Source: Bacilli bacterium (GTDB lineage: Bacteria; Bacillota_I; Bacilli_A; RFN20; CAG-826). From it: DNA of 36,865 nucleotides. Below the pieces are notes generated by a model. The model did no database searches, had not been told where the DNA came from, and saw only the letters and a list, made by a program, of their open reading frames with translations. The stretch covers positions 1 to 36,865 of the forward strand of contig CAAFZT010000044.1 of NCBI GenBank assembly GCA_900767605.1, written 5' to 3'. The translations under genes and the position numbers were made by a program. Position 1 is the first letter of the stretch. Each line of letters starts with the position of its first letter. Of the stretch, positions 1 to 6,614 are shown one piece after another.

Positions 1-67
1 ATGTTTTTCCTCCTTTCGGAAAGGCCGGGCCGGACATGAGAATGATAGCATCCCGGCGGAAAAACAT
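1..67. repeat. Inverted repeat at window edge, 10-bp perfect arms
   Basis: ATGTTTTTCC (1-10) and GGAAAAACAT (58-67) are exact reverse complements. The interior holds a smaller palindrome (CCTTTC-G-GAAAGG) and GC-rich partly complementary segments. It could be the end of a mobile element or a terminator for a gene left of the window. No T-tract follows on the plus strand, and the left side is cut off, so its nature cannot be settled. Confidence 0.4.
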
Positions 68-357
68 GGCTCTGTTGCCAAAATGGGAAAACTTCGCGAT
101 TACTTTGTCACCTTACGTTTCTACCGCCAAAACATTCTTGAATTTTGTTTAGTCGACGATTCTTGGATTTTTATGTATATAATGGAAAATTTCAGTTACA
201 CGTTTTAAAAAACCGACTATCTCGTTGCGCATGCACAAAAACGAATAGGTTGCTTCAGTTTTCTGGCTATGAAACAAATGCCACCATTATCGGGAATGCG
301 AATGTTGGTTACTATAATGGCGATTTATTCGTTTATTCTCAAAACTAAGGAGTCGAC
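68..357. other. Stretch without a convincing gene
   Basis: An open frame from a TTG at 145 to 348 (67 codons) ends just before the next gene. It has no Shine-Dalgarno, no recognisable domain and unremarkable codon use. It may be the remnant of a broken gene or chance. A TATAAT at 178-183 has no acceptable -35 partner. I see nothing else here. Confidence 0.4.
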
Positions 358-840
358 ATGAAAAAAACGATTTTTAGCCTTGTCGCAGTTTCTGTTCTAG
401 CCGTGATTGGCGTTTCTCTTCTGATTTATCTTTCCGTTCAGACGATTATCTTGGCGGTTTCTTCAAACAAGGAAGCAAACAGCTGTTCTTGGTATGGATT
501 TCTTCCAGCTTTGACGCTTGTTGCCCTCTTTGCCATTCCGTTGATTGCGGTGGCTTGTATCGAGGGTTTCGCCATAAGAAAGTCTTATCTTTCTCACGCG
601 CCAATTTCGGAGTCGAATAAAAAGGTATTTTGGCTATCCATCGTATGTTTGACGGTTCTTCTGGCGACTTATCTTTTTCAAGCATTTACCTATGCCGCGG
701 GTGAGCATGTTTGGTTTTCCTTAATCGAGTCTACCGAGGGGTTAATCATCTTTAGTCTGATCGTTCATCTGCTTGCCATTTTCTTCGTCTGGAATTGCTT
801 TTCGTTCAATCCCTACCGCAAAGAAATAAACCGGAAATAA
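358..840 (+). CDS. Small polytopic membrane protein, unknown function
   Basis: A 160-residue protein with about four predicted membrane segments, at roughly residues 5-30, 45-68, 88-110 and 125-148. The first begins right after a KKT start like a signal anchor. A good Shine-Dalgarno (AAGGAG) sits seven bases before the ATG, so this start is well supported. The short C-terminal tail is basic. I recognise no family motif. It stands alone, followed by an intrinsic terminator about 100 bp downstream, next to mobile-element debris. Function is unknown; the hydrophobic pattern is visible, everything else would be guesswork. Confidence 0.7.
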   Translation: MKKTIFSLVAVSVLAVIGVSLLIYLSVQTIILAVSSNKEANSCSWYGFLPALTLVALFAIPLIAVACIEGFAIRKSYLSHAPISESNKKVFWLSIVCLTVLLATYLFQAFTYAAGEHVWFSLIESTEGLIIFSLIVHLLAIFFVWNCFSFNPYRKEINRK

Positions 841-936
841 TCCGATACCTTCGGTCCAAGAACTTGTAAGAGAGATGAATGGGGGTGGCCCGGCGATAAC
901 TCGCCGAAGCTGTAACTTAACGAGAATGAACCAAAG

Positions 937-979
937 GGGGCTGTTGAAAAACCTAGTGGTTGATCAGCAGCCTCTTTTT
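937..979 (+). terminator. Intrinsic terminator
   Basis: An 11-bp stem with two G-U pairs (GGGGCTGTTGA, 937-947, with TCAGCAGCCTC, 964-974) is followed by five T residues. It would end transcription from the membrane-protein gene. Confidence 0.75.
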
Positions 980-993
980 GGCTCTATAACTTT

Positions 994-1062
994 TAAGGTG
1001 GTTTAAGGTGGTTGAGCGAAAATCAACCGGCCAAAACTATAACCGCAAGGTGGTTGAGCGAA
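994..1062. repeat. Short direct repeats AAGGTGG(TTGAGCGAA)
   Basis: AAGGTGGTTGAGCGAA occurs exactly at 1005-1020 and 1047-1062, and a shorter AAGGTGG lies at 995-1001. GGTTGA and TCAACC also form a small inverted repeat at 1010-1028. The repeats lie between a terminator and an IS3-type element end. No gene is seen between 841 and 1177. Confidence 0.6.
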
Positions 1063-1080
1063 CGGGGGCATCCAAACTGA

Positions 1081-1463
1081 TGTGTACCCAATTTGCTGGA
1101 CCGAATTGAAACCATCATAACGACGCCCCGCATAGATGTCCACCGAAGCTTGCCTCGAAGCAGGCCGAGGGGGTCATTCATTTTTTCATGCCTTTCTGGT
1201 ATCTGATCCTCGTCCCGTTGTACCAGGCGATGTACTCGCCGACCGCCTTCGCGAACGCCTCGAAGCTCCCGTATTCGGCTTCGTGGCCGTAGAACATCTC
1301 GTTCTTCATCGTCCCGAAGAACGACTCCATGATGCAGTTGTCGAGGCAGTTCCCCTTCCTCGACATCGATTGGAGTATCCCCCTCTCCTTCAGCTGCCCC
1401 ACGTACCAGCTATGCTGATATTGCCAGCCCTGGTCGGAATGGAATATGAGCCCGCTCAGCCTG
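1081..1463 (-). mobile_element. IS3-type element remnant
   Basis: This holds the 3' part of a minus-strand transposase plus an outer end near 1081 that begins TGTGTACCCA, consistent with the TG...CA termini of IS3-type elements. The other end of the element is missing, because the reading frame stops resembling transposase at about 1463, where a plus-strand surface-protein fragment begins. The exact outer end was not confirmed by a matching opposite repeat. Confidence 0.6.
1178..1463 (-). pseudogene. IS3-family transposase (OrfB), C-terminal fragment
   Basis: Read on the minus strand, the frame shows the C-terminal half of an IS3-family DDE integrase. FHSDQGWQYQH carries the second catalytic Asp, and SRKGNCLDNCIMESFFGTMK carries the final Glu. 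These are followed by the usual YIAWYNGTRIRYQKGMKK tail and a TGA stop. The first catalytic Asp, the DNA-binding region and OrfA are all missing. The frame begins abruptly at about 1463, so the gene is 5'-truncated and cannot encode an active enzyme. A nominal internal ATG at 1402 is not a meaningful start. Confidence 0.85.
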
Positions 1464-1465
1464 AG

Positions 1466-2527
1466 GTTTCTATCTTAAGAAACAGTGCTGTCGTCTACAA
1501 AGGCACCATCACTAAGAACGAGAGAATCAACACTGGCCTCTATTTCAACGAAGGGGACTACATCGAATTCGACTATTCCAGTTCCAGCGGCGTCTACACC
1601 AACGGAAACTTCAGAGCCGGAACCCGTTATCTCCTCCGCAAATCCGCTTATCCGAACAGCACCCATTCCAACACGATCACCACCGCCACCGGAACCACCG
1701 TCACTTACGACTTCAGCATCGTCAGAGACCTCCCTTCCATCACAATCGGTGGCAAACGTTACGAGGACGGTGCCGTCATCCGTCTCGCCACCGATGAAAC
1801 GGTTTCGATGAACGTTGATGACGTGATCGATTCTGGCAATTGCGTCGGCGAGATCAATGACGGAGACACCGTTAAGACATTTGATCTCCTAACCGAAAAC
1901 ACAGCCGACTTGACCGCAAACGAGGGTCAGGAAAAGTCCTACGCCATCAAGGTGTCCGACCCCGCAGGCAACGTTTCTCGCTTCACCGTCATCATCGACA
2001 AAGATGCCGCCAACGGCCAGTGGATGAACGACAACCAGGTGATTGAGAACGGCAGCTATGTAAACCACCCCGTCTCCTTTGACTTCAACGAAACCGAAGC
2101 CACTGCAACCATCTCCAAGGACGGCTCTGCATTCAGGGATTATTCTAGCGGCGAAGTCATTTCCGAGGACGGCAGTTACACCATCATCCTCAAAGATGAC
2201 GTCGGCAACTCCTCCGAATTCCGTATCGTGATCGACACCAAGACTCCTGAGGGAACCATCTACGTCGATGGCGTTCCTGCAGATAACGGCATCATCACCA
2301 ACGGCAAACTCTACTTCACCTGGGATGGCGACGATACCTGCACGGTCAACGGGGAATCCTACGCCAAAAACAGCCTCATCGACCAGGAAGGCGTCTACGA
2401 ATTCGTCCTCTCCGACAAAGCCGGAAACAAATCTTTCTACGAAGCGGAAATCGACCGCACCGCGCCCCCCTCCCAACGAATAAAAATTCAACGTAAGTAT
2501 TTAAATCTAAGCACTTACATTCTATGA
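1466..2527 (+). pseudogene. Fragment of a secreted protein with Ig-like repeats
   Basis: The frame encodes tandem beta-sandwich-type repeats. Their edges are marked by recurring motifs DPAGNVSRFTVIIDK, DDVGNSSEFRIVIDT and DKAGNKSFYEAEIDR, resembling the Ig-like repeats of bacterial surface proteins. An upstream unit (about 1466-1800) is less repetitive. There is no signal peptide or start. The open frame continues leftward to 1136 only because it runs antisense through the transposase fragment. At the 3' end the repeat pattern breaks after EIDRTAPP (about 2470), and the last 18 residues look like noise in AT-rich DNA. No anchor motif is present. It reads as a gene broken at both ends. Confidence 0.7.
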
Positions 2528-2565
2528 TGAAAGTGCCGATATTAAATAGAAACACGGGTATCAAA

Positions 2566-3093
2566 ATGAAGTTACGGAAAATTGTTCCATGTTTGCTCCC
2601 AACTCTGGCTTTGGTTTCGAGTTGTGGTCATGGCGTTAACGTCATGGATAGGCCGAAGGGGTATTCATTGGATTTTTGGGTCGGCGACATCATAGCGTCG
2701 AGCACTCTAATGAAAGAAAGAACATTCGGCAGAAGCGAGCGTGGAGTTTCCTATCTTGATTCACGTTACCCAATCAGAGATTCTTCAAGCGCAAATCCGA
2801 CTATTCCCAGAGAATGCGTGTATTATTGGCTGGTGATTTGTCAAACTGACTATGTCGTGTCAAATATTCGGATTAGCGATCCAAAAATTGATATTTATGG
2901 GTTAAATGTGAAATCGAGCGAATGGAAGATAAAAAATACGCTTGAGAAGTGTGGCTTTAAATATTTGGACATGTATTCTGGGCTTGGTCCTTGCTATTCT
3001 AAGGATGACGTTGAGATTAGATTTTGCTCTACTAATATTGATGTTTATTTTATGGTTCCACAGCAAACGGATCTTGGGGCGTTCAGAAACTAA
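2566..3093 (+). CDS. Putative lipoprotein, unknown function
   Basis: Starting at the internal ATG at 2566 gives a 175-residue protein with a lipoprotein signal peptide. A basic n-region (MKLRK) is followed by a hydrophobic stretch and a lipobox-like LVSSC with the candidate lipidated Cys at residue 20. A longer start at 2524 would bury the signal behind 14 residues, so I prefer 2566, although no strong Shine-Dalgarno precedes it. The mature part contains several Cys residues and no domain I recognise. It lies downstream of the broken surface gene and converges with the mutarotase-like gene. Confidence 0.6.
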   Translation: MKLRKIVPCLLPTLALVSSCGHGVNVMDRPKGYSLDFWVGDIIASSTLMKERTFGRSERGVSYLDSRYPIRDSSSANPTIPRECVYYWLVICQTDYVVSNIRISDPKIDIYGLNVKSSEWKIKNTLEKCGFKYLDMYSGLGPCYSKDDVEIRFCSTNIDVYFMVPQQTDLGAFRN

Positions 3094-3238
3094 AATCAAG
3101 CGTGCATAATGCCTAGATGATTGTCGGGAAACCGAGAGAGCACCCACGTAAAAAACGCCGTATTAAAAATTTGTGGTTTAAAATGGATGGTGATTGAAAA
3201 CGACATTCTCTCAAAAGACGAAACTTAACGCATTTTGC
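3094..3238. other. Convergent intergenic region, nothing identified
   Basis: About 145 bp between two converging genes. I see no clear terminator hairpin with a T-tract in either direction. Confidence 0.4.
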
Positions 3239-4060
3239 TCATAACAAACTGAAGCGAATTCGATCTTCGACGATTCTTTTTTCTTTGGGATCTAGTCGAG
3301 TAAGAAACGGCCGGTCTATTAATTCATCAGGATCTTTAATTGTTTGAGGCAACCCCCACCAAGGCTCTATGCATAGAAAGGCATCTTCTTCGCTTTTAGG
3401 AGTCCAAATGGCAATATAGGGCGAAGCGTATTGGAATTCAATTCTAACGTCCCTTCCTGTGTCTAAAACAACGGGGGCTTCGGGGGTGGGAAGGATTAAG
3501 GTATCCATTCCTAATAAGAAATCTTTGGTAAGAGTGATTTCTCCTCCCTTTGGATATTCTTTCATGGTGGAGCCGTCTAAAGGTTCTGTGAAATAGAGGA
3601 AGTGCTCAGGAAGGGTTAATTTGGCCTTTCCAAATTCGCAGTAAAACGCAGGATGGCTTCCAGTAGCGAAAGGGAGAGTTTCATCGCCGGTATTGGTAAT
3701 TTCATAACGGCGAAGCAAGGTTTCTTCTTCCAAAACGAAGGTTTCAACGAAGGAGAAATGGTAAGGGTACAAACGAAGAGTCTCCGCGTTTTCCTTCAGG
3801 GAAAAACTCATTTGCTCATCGCTATCTTGATGGGGGAAGAAATCACTATTACGGGCAAAGCCATGACGACTGGTGGAATGAATTTGGCCTTTGCAACTAT
3901 AGCGATCTGCGGGACCGATCACAGGAAAAAGGATATGGTCTTGGAATTTCCACGTCCCCTCCTTTTGATAAAGAAGTTCTTGCCCAAAAAGCTGGACGGA
4001 AGTGAGCTCTCCGCCAAGAGAAGAGGCGGCAACGGAAAGGAAACTGTTTTTAACCTGCAT
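3239..4060 (-). CDS. Aldose 1-epimerase (galactose mutarotase) family protein, LacX-like
   Basis: A 273-residue protein of the galactose-mutarotase fold. Family features are the N-terminal LGGELTSVQLFGQELLY segment, then ILFPVIGPADRYSCKG, then SRHGFARNSDF with the conserved HGFAR, then GSHPAFYCEF, and near the C-terminus CIEPWWGLP. This pattern fits the LacX/YeaD-like subgroup, which probably interconverts anomers of a sugar or sugar phosphate; the substrate cannot be read from the sequence. A start at 4150 would overlap trmD by about 49 bases, so the ATG at 4060, just past the trmD terminator, is better. No strong Shine-Dalgarno precedes it. Confidence 0.8.
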   Translation of the reverse strand: MQVKNSFLSVAASSLGGELTSVQLFGQELLYQKEGTWKFQDHILFPVIGPADRYSCKGQIHSTSRHGFARNSDFFPHQDSDEQMSFSLKENAETLRLYPYHFSFVETFVLEEETLLRRYEITNTGDETLPFATGSHPAFYCEFGKAKLTLPEHFLYFTEPLDGSTMKEYPKGGEITLTKDFLLGMDTLILPTPEAPVVLDTGRDVRIEFQYASPYIAIWTPKSEEDAFLCIEPWWGLPQTIKDPDELIDRPFLTRLDPKEKRIVEDRIRFSLL

Positions 4061-4069
4061 ATCTAATTG

Positions 4070-4103
4070 TAGCGCAAAAAGAAAAGACGCGGGATACCGC
4101 GTC
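4070..4103 (-). terminator. Intrinsic terminator of the rpsP-trmD operon
   Basis: On the minus strand GACGCGG-TATC-CCGCGTC (4086-4103) forms a perfect 7-bp stem that includes part of the trmD stop codon. It is followed by TTTTCTTTTT. It separates trmD from the mutarotase-like gene, which would then depend on read-through or a promoter inside this short gap. Confidence 0.85.
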
Positions 4104-4875
4104 AATGGTGAATGAATTTTTTGCCTTTTTCCAAAGCGGCTTTTTCCCATTGCGGGGTTTCATCCGATTCGCTTTCCGCGAGCAATTTTTTATCTTGCTT
4201 GGACAAGGTAACTTTTTCGAAGATATCAGGCCGGTGCTCCCTGGTTAACAGAAGGCTTTGCTTTCTCCGCCACTTATCGATGGCGGTGTGGTTCCCAGAA
4301 TAAAGGATATCCGGAACTTTTTGGCCCTCAAATTCATAAGGCTCGGTGTATTGAGGATATTCCAACAAATTATCGTTGAAGGATTCGTCGGTTAAACTAT
4401 CCGCGGTGATGGCTCCATCCAAAAGACGGATGACACTATCGGAAATCGCCATCGCGGGGATTTCGCCGCCGGTAAGGACGTAATCTCCAATGGAAACGAG
4501 TTCATCGCAATAAGCGTTGACCCGTTCGTCGATACCTTCGTAATGCCCGCAAATGATGACGAGATCATCCAAGGTGGCAAAACGCTTGGCCATCGATTCG
4601 TTATAGGTCTTGCCTCGCGGAGACATCAAGATGACGTGGCTATTTTCCTGGCGGTTCGCCCGTAAAGCATCCACGATGGGTTGGCATTTTTCAATTAAGC
4701 CGGCGCCTCCCCCGATGGGTGGGGTGTCCGTGCGGCCGTATTTGTCCTTCGTGTAATCACGGATATTAACGACTTTGATCGTAGCAACCCCCTTCCCCAA
4801 AGCGCGTTTCATGATGGAATTCGTTTGGAACCCATCAAACATTTCAGGGAAAAGAGTGAGGATGGTAATGTTCAT
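4102..4875 (-). CDS. trmD: tRNA (guanine-N1)-methyltransferase
   Basis: A 257-residue SPOUT methyltransferase that makes m1G37 in tRNAs with G36, using S-adenosylmethionine, and so prevents +1 frameshifting. Visible family motifs are the start MNITILTLFPEMF, the tract YGRTDTPPIGGGAGLI, the trefoil-knot segment LVIICGHYEGIDERV, and SIGDYVLTGGEIPAM in the SAM-binding knot. Also present are the C-terminal EYPQYTEPYEFEGQKVPDIL and SGNHTAIDKWRRKQSL. Length is normal. Its ATG overlaps the rimM stop (ATGA), so the two are translationally coupled. It is the last gene of the minus-strand ribosome-maturation operon. Confidence 0.97.
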   Translation of the reverse strand: MNITILTLFPEMFDGFQTNSIMKRALGKGVATIKVVNIRDYTKDKYGRTDTPPIGGGAGLIEKCQPIVDALRANRQENSHVILMSPRGKTYNESMAKRFATLDDLVIICGHYEGIDERVNAYCDELVSIGDYVLTGGEIPAMAISDSVIRLLDGAITADSLTDESFNDNLLEYPQYTEPYEFEGQKVPDILYSGNHTAIDKWRRKQSLLLTREHRPDIFEKVTLSKQDKKLLAESESDETPQWEKAALEKGKKFIHH

Positions 4876-5381
4876 AACAACCCCTCAACCACGTGAATCG
4901 TTATCGTTTTTTCGTTGAGATCAACCGTTGGAACAAATTCGTCAATGAAAGGGCAATAGAAGCACTTTCCATCTGGTTTTTTAATCTTGAGGTTTTTGGT
5001 AGGTGCATTGCTTAACACGTCGATAACAACACCCAGTTCATGGGATTCTTCATCAACGATTTTGCAACCGATTAAATCGGATAAGCGGTACATGCCTTCG
5101 GGCAAAGTGGCTTCTTCTTTGTCCATGGTAAGGTCCCACCCCTGCAAGAGTTCGGATTCCTCAATGGAAGGAACTTCTTCAAAAGAGAAGACGTAAAGGG
5201 GGCCTTGTGGCCGCACACTTTTTAATGTCAATTCTTTCTCCTCTTTGGTTCGAGAATTCACGGCAAAAAAATGACGTCCGATTTGGAAGCGTTCCGCAGG
5301 GAAATCGGTCATCGAATAGGCGCGGATTTCTCCTTTGAGTCCAAAGGTTTTTGTAAAATGGGCAACAGTAATTTTTTCCAT
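4872..5381 (-). CDS. rimM: Ribosome maturation factor RimM
   Basis: A 169-residue 16S rRNA processing factor that binds protein S19 and helps mature the head of the 30S subunit. The N-terminal RimM barrel shows VAHFTKTFGLKGEIRAYSMTDFPAERF, followed by the segment LTLKSVRPQGPLYVFSFEEV. The C-terminal PRC-type barrel shows MYRLSDLIGCKIVDEESHELGVVIDVL and YCPFIDEFVPTVDLNEKTITI. The ATG at 5381 is required to keep the conserved first strand. It lies directly behind a hairpin with a T-rich tail and has no Shine-Dalgarno, which is unusual inside an operon. It overlaps trmD by 4 bp. Confidence 0.95.
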   Translation of the reverse strand: MEKITVAHFTKTFGLKGEIRAYSMTDFPAERFQIGRHFFAVNSRTKEEKELTLKSVRPQGPLYVFSFEEVPSIEESELLQGWDLTMDKEEATLPEGMYRLSDLIGCKIVDEESHELGVVIDVLSNAPTKNLKIKKPDGKCFYCPFIDEFVPTVDLNEKTITIHVVEGLL

Positions 5382-5413
5382 AAAAAGAAACGGCGGGAAT
5401 TACTTCTCGCCGT
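5382..5413 (-). promoter_or_regulatory. Terminator-like hairpin between khpA and rimM (possible attenuator)
   Basis: On the minus strand ACGGCG (5408-5413) pairs with CGCCGT (5390-5395) around a 12-nt loop that contains the khpA stop codon. TTCTTTTT follows and then the rimM ATG. The shape is that of an intrinsic terminator placed exactly in the 18-bp gap, where it could lower expression of rimM-trmD relative to rpsP-khpA. Function is inferred. Confidence 0.5.
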
Positions 5414-5687
5414 CCTGTTTTTCGTCTTCGCTGAAGCTCTTAAACTTCAAATGGATGTGTTGATTCGAATTGTCGGCTTTGCCAGCAATCCCAATCGCCT
5501 CACGAAGGGCGTTGGCCACAACGCCGTGTTTGCCAATCAGTCGAGCGGTGTCGTCGTCGTCCGCATAAATCATGACGGTCGCGTCCCGATCCGTGGAGCC
5601 TGGAAGCTCGCGGATAAGAATGGCCTCAGGATTGTGAACGAGGGGATCGATCACTGGGTGAAGGATGGCTTCGTAGTCGCGATCCAT
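5400..5687 (-). CDS. khpA: KH-domain RNA-binding protein KhpA (YlqC family)
   Basis: A 95-residue protein with a single KH domain. The GxxG loop is seen in ARLIGKHGVVANALREAIGIA, and the N-terminal PLVHNPEAILIRELPG matches the YlqC/KhpA family, which binds small RNAs and partners KhpB in cell division control in streptococci. The C-terminal tail is acidic (SEDEKQDGEK) and probably disordered. It lies between rpsP and rimM as in other Bacillota. Its ATG shares a base with the rpsP stop codon (TAATG), implying translational coupling. Confidence 0.93.
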   Translation of the reverse strand: MDRDYEAILHPVIDPLVHNPEAILIRELPGSTDRDATVMIYADDDDTARLIGKHGVVANALREAIGIAGKADNSNQHIHLKFKSFSEDEKQDGEK

Positions 5688-5959
5688 TACTTCTTGGCCT
5701 TCTTGCTTTCGGCAAATTTGGTCATGATTCCCTTGCGGGTAAACATGGCACGGACAGTATCCGAAGGAACGGCGCCGTTGTTAAGCCACTTAAGAGCGAG
5801 CTCTTCGTTGATGATAGCTTTGTCTTCGCCTTCCGCGGGATCATAGGTTCCGATTTGTTCGATGATGCGGCCATCTCTGGCGAAATGGGAATCCGCGGCA
5901 ACGATGCGGTAGAAGGGATCTTCGTGACGTCCGATGCGGGTCAATCTGATTTTAACCAT
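5687..5959 (-). CDS. rpsP: 30S ribosomal protein S16
   Basis: A 90-residue small-subunit protein, first gene of the minus-strand operon. Family motifs are MVKIRLTRIGRHEDPFYRIVAADSHFARDGRIIEQIGTYDP, then EELALKWLNNGAVPSDTVRAMFTRKGI. The length is typical. AGGAG stands 8 nt before the ATG, and a sigma-A-like promoter lies just upstream. In B. subtilis ffh precedes rpsP. Here the neighbour upstream is the divergent rplS unit. Confidence 0.97.
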   Translation of the reverse strand: MVKIRLTRIGRHEDPFYRIVAADSHFARDGRIIEQIGTYDPAEGEDKAIINEELALKWLNNGAVPSDTVRAMFTRKGIMTKFAESKKAKK

Positions 5960-5985
5960 AAGTCTTTCTCCTTTTTTCGGTGGAT

Positions 5986-6014
5986 AATTTAGCCGTATGG
6001 AAAAGGCCTGTCAA
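5986..6014 (-). promoter_or_regulatory. Promoter of the rpsP operon
   Basis: On the minus strand a perfect -35 TTGACA (6009-6014) is separated by 17 bp from a -10-like TAAATT (5986-5991). It lies about 30 bp before the rpsP start and faces away from the rplS promoter. Confidence 0.7.
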
Positions 6015-6044
6015 GTAGTTTTACTTAACATCGTTTATTTTTCC

Positions 6045-6073
6045 TTGTCATGTCCCTTGCACTTGAGTATGAT
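6045..6073 (+). promoter_or_regulatory. Promoter of rplS
   Basis: TTGTCA (6045-6050), a 17-bp spacer and TATGAT (6068-6073) closely match the sigma-A consensus. Transcription would start about 6080 and give an 85-95 nt leader. Confidence 0.8.
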
Positions 6074-6078
6074 ACCTA

Positions 6079-6138
6079 ACGCGTGGAAACACGATACGCA
6101 GGCTCCGCTGATCCCCGTCACGGATGAATGAACCTGAA
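6079..6138 (+). ncRNA. Ribosomal protein L19 leader (putative autoregulatory RNA)
   Basis: The leader before rplS can fold into a GAAA-capped hairpin (CGTG/CACG, 6082-6093). A second element has CAGG (6099-6102) pairing with CCTG (6133-6136) and ATCC (6111-6114) with GGAT (6122-6125), with the strings CGCAGGCTCCGCTGAT and GATGAATGAACCTG. This matches my memory of the L19 leader found before rplS in many Bacillota, where L19 binds its own mRNA. A covariance-model search (Rfam L19_leader) would settle it. Confidence 0.7.
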
Positions 6139-6169
6139 GAGAAACCTACATGCTCAAGGAGGAATGATC

Positions 6170-6517
6170 ATGAATAACAATCTTGTTAAAGAGATCACCG
6201 CCCGTCAGCTTCGCACGGATATTCCTTCGTTCCGTAGCGGCGACACCATCAAGGTCTACGTCCGCATCATCGAGAACAAGAAGGAACGTAACCAGGTCTT
6301 CGAAGGCGTTGTCATGCAACGTCGTGGCTCTGGGGTCTCCGCGACCTTCACTGTCCGCAAGATCTCCTCGGGAATCGGCGTTGAGCGCACCTTCCCCGTG
6401 AATGCACCCTCGATTGCACAAATCGAAGTCGTCAAGCACGGTAAGGTCCGCCGCAACAAGATCACCTATATGCGCAAGCTTTCTGGCAAGGCTGCCCGTA
6501 TCAAAGAAAGAAAGTAA
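6170..6517 (+). CDS. rplS: 50S ribosomal protein L19
   Basis: A 115-residue large-subunit protein located at the 30S-50S interface. Motifs are RQLRTDIPSFRSGDTIKVYVRI, NRNQ-like RNQVFEGVVMQRRGSGVSATFTVRK, SSGIGVERTFPVNAPSI and the basic tail GKVRRNKITYMRKLSGKAARIKERK. The start at 6170 follows AGGAGG (6157-6162) with a 7-nt spacer. ATGs at 6128 and 6164 are in frame but badly placed relative to the Shine-Dalgarno. It is usually the last gene of the rpsP operon, but here it has its own promoter, leader and terminator and runs the opposite way. Confidence 0.97.
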   Translation: MNNNLVKEITARQLRTDIPSFRSGDTIKVYVRIIENKKERNQVFEGVVMQRRGSGVSATFTVRKISSGIGVERTFPVNAPSIAQIEVVKHGKVRRNKITYMRKLSGKAARIKERK

Positions 6518-6542
6518 GCCAGTCTTCAATACAAGTGACGAG

Positions 6543-6569
6543 CCCAGGGAAACCTGGGTTTTCTTTTTT
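6543..6569 (+). terminator. Intrinsic terminator of rplS
   Basis: CCCAGG-GAAA-CCTGGG (6543-6558) is a perfect stem with a GNRA loop, followed by TTTTCTTTTTT. Confidence 0.9.
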
Positions 6570-6577
6570 CGTGCGCG

Positions 6578-6606
6578 TTGCCCCCGCGAAATCGAACCCC
6601 TATAAT
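6578..6606 (+). promoter_or_regulatory. Promoter of lepB, start codon 8 nt behind the -10
   Basis: TTGCCC (6578-6583), a 17-bp spacer and a perfect TATAAT (6601-6606). The lepB ATG is at 6615, eight nucleotides after the -10, so transcription should begin at or within a few bases of the start codon. Confidence 0.8.
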
Positions 6607-6614
6607 TGAAGCCT

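Noticed and set aside
68..100. IS6-type terminal repeat (GGCTCTGTTGCC)
   Set aside because: It resembles IS6-family ends over about 12 bases only, and no transposase or matching second end is present nearby.
1136..1465. Plus-strand open frame leading into the surface-protein fragment
   Set aside because: It is the antisense of a clear IS3 transposase C-terminus; the peptide has no resemblance to the Ig-like repeats that follow.
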